Assembly: GCF_002078875.1 (NCBI RefSeq) | Contig: NC_034410.1 | Span: forward strand, 101,792,556-101,856,555 | Length of the DNA stretch: 64,000 nt | Source: Numida meleagris | Taxonomy: Eukaryota; Chordata; Aves; Galliformes; Numididae | Reading direction: 5' to 3' | In this document: in pieces, positions 58,101 through 61,100 of the stretch | Layout: each line of letters starts with the position of its first letter | Numbering within the stretch: the first letter of the stretch is position 1 | Made by a program: the position numbers and the translations under genes | Notes under the pieces: generated by a model | The model's database searches: none | What the model was told of the DNA's origin: nothing | Seen by the model: the letters and a program-made list of their open reading frames with translations, nothing else

Positions 58101-61100
58101 CAAGCTAAATGTGTTCACAGTGAAAGTCAAACATCTTACTCAGAAGGGCTGTTTTATAAATCCTGCTATACACCTATATGCAATCTCAGGCATCCTTGGT
58201 TTTTCCAGTGTCAGTCATATGTACGCTCCACTACTACAAGCTCTTAAAAGAATATAATGCCGGAGGTATAATGTTATACCTGCTTTATAGATTACAATTC
58301 TGAAGTAAAGGGCCCTATCCTACATTCCTCAGACTGACTTTACCTCGATTCACCTCGGTCTCTTCAGATAAGATACTAATTTATATTTAGAAACACACAA
58401 GCCACTACTCTTCGAAAGAACCTTGATTCTCCTGAGTTTTCATTCCCTGGTAAAGTTACACTTTTCTTTCCACAGATGCATCTTTTCTTTCTGATGTGTT
58501 CAGTGATGTGTCAAACTAATAACTCCTAAGATTTGCATGTTATTCATTTATCTGCACTACTGTTCATATTGCATTAAAATGACTGCAAGGATCACCTTAG
58601 CTTTCTCTGGTCACAGAAATTAGAAAAACAATGATGTGAACTGCTGTTGGCACCTGGTGCAATTTTTCAATAGGTAGTTCTCATTTTGTATTTCATTCAA
58701 GTAATAAATCTTCATTATTTTTATACATCATGTGGAACAGATCCAAGCAGTGTTTGATGTTTTATCATTCCATTCTTCTTGAAGCAAGAGTTTGCAAGGA
58801 CAAACTAATCCGTAGGGCAAAATTCAATAAGCAAGTTTGTCTTCAGTTTGATCAGATGGAGACAGCCATCTCTTTCTCCACATTAGCAATAAAACCCTCT
58901 GTGATCATCAGCACAGCAAGTTCTAGCAGGCTTTATGTGCGTGATGTTCGGCACTTGGCCAGATCCATTTTATCATTTCTTGGCTGATGTTGTTTGTTCG
59001 CGAGCTGTAATAATAGTTTGATTTAATTGGTACTTCATGGCAAGAGCTGAAATGTATCTGGTGTAAGCCTGAATTATACAACAGCAGAACTGCTTATGTA
59101 TTTGCATTTAGAATAATTTCCTTTCCTTCTCTTAAAAATACATTCTTTGTGATTTGCCTTCTTCTGGCAGCAGTACTCGCTACTGCTACTACTTAACTTT
59201 CTGATGACTTAATGTGAAAGCGCCAAAGGAAATGGCACAGCTAGGCATTTTGTTCCAGGCTGTTTCATGTTGCTGTTAAATTTCACATTCCATTTTATCA
59301 CTGTATCCTCTCACAGTTACAAGCTGTTGTTGACTATTGGCAGCAGCAGCCTATGCCAAGTGCGTCCTTTTAATTCAGAGTAAAAGATGTGCGCAACCCT
59401 TCTCATTTTCAACAGGAGTTGGCAGCACAGAGAGTTTTGCAGTAGCCAGCAGGACCAGATCTGTAAAAGGGACTTGCACACCAAGACAGGGAGTTTCCTG
59501 TCCTATATAAAGGCATTTTTAGGAGGCATTTCCAATCCTGCCTCATGGAAGTTAGAATCCTGGGTTAGGATTGTACACGCACCTGGAAAGTATCAAGCTT
59601 CTTATAATGAGATTTTTAAAACAAACAAAACAACACACTGAACATACAGTTGCTTGTGCAAGCTTGTTGGGAAGGGCAATGAGGGCAATGTCTGTTGCAT
59701 ACTACCTATATCTATGGCCCAGGCACCATGCCCGAGGTGATGTATAGTGCCTCCTTCCACGCATACAATCTGGATTTTATTCAAGGCTGATGAATCTCTT
59801 AAACAAGCAAGTGGAAGCACATATGAAAGAAGTCTATAAATGTCCCTCAGTACCTAAAGGGTAAGACATCCTTGTGGGAATTCAAATTTGTGGTTTGAAT
59901 GTGGATGTTGTAGTAGATAACTGTTTTGCACCTATGCCCTGGGTAAAATGCTTTGACTAATAGGCAGTATAGTCTTGGCTCCAATCACAGAGTTATTACT
60001 CTAGGCAAATTCTAGGAATACATTCAACGCATGTGATATAAGAGAGACTCCTGTTTTTACATAAGTATAATATATATGGGGTTACAGTATGTTCCCTTTG
60101 AGGGATAAAAAAGGTTTTGATCTCATCAAAGCATAGGTGAGAGCTGAATTTTTCAGCATGCTCAGGCCTTATAGACATTCTAGCTCTTTCATAGTGGACA
60201 TGGATTTATGAAAGGATAGCGCAATGTTTTTAGTATCAGCCAAATGAGAAAAGTGAGGCTAAAAACTCAGTCAGTAATGGAAAGCTTTGGTAACTGGTGA
60301 TTGTCTTTGGATTTCAGAGTGTTTCAATAATGAGCCAAAAGATGTGGATCCCAGTGAAGATTGTGACTGTAAGTAACGACATAGAATTGCACATGGATTG
60401 CTGTCTGCTGGTTTTGACAATACACCAATGACTCTTTTAAGAATGACAGAGTTTGGAAAGAAATGGTGGTGTTCTGTAATTAATGTTTTAAAAGCAAAGA
60501 TTCAACCAAACATTTGGCAAAAATGATGAAAGAGGTCAGCTAGCCAGATGTAGATGGTGCCTTCTTTCTCCTCATTTCTGGATTTGGCACTTTCCTTAAT
60601 GCCGTGGGCTTTGTTGTTGCCTTTGTTATTTAGAGAAGGTGACAAGCATCGAATTTCTATTGCATCTCTCTTAATGTGCTCAGTGAAACGTTCTCTGCAC
60701 AACTAACAATAATATGTATTATTTTCCTTTGCTTACGCTCCCTTTAGCCTGTGATAGCTGTGTAATTACATTGCTGAAGGATTTGAGCACAATAGGTGAT
60801 GAACTTCAGCTGATTAAGTCTCAGCTGCAAAATGTCCGTGCGGATGCCAACACACTAGAGCAGATGAGACATTTGGAAACACGCATCAAAGATTTAAAGG
60901 TACTGTGAAGCAAACTGAAAAGTTGATTCAGGTTAAGCAGATAAGAGTTGAGCATGCCATCTTTTTTATCGGCTTGTAGGGAAACACACATTAACTTTGA
61001 ATTTCAAATTCTGCACTCTGACGGCACTGGGTTTCACCTGTAGCTAGAAAGTTGTTAGTTCAGCACAGAGGTCTGTAAGGGACTCAGCATCATTGTTTGT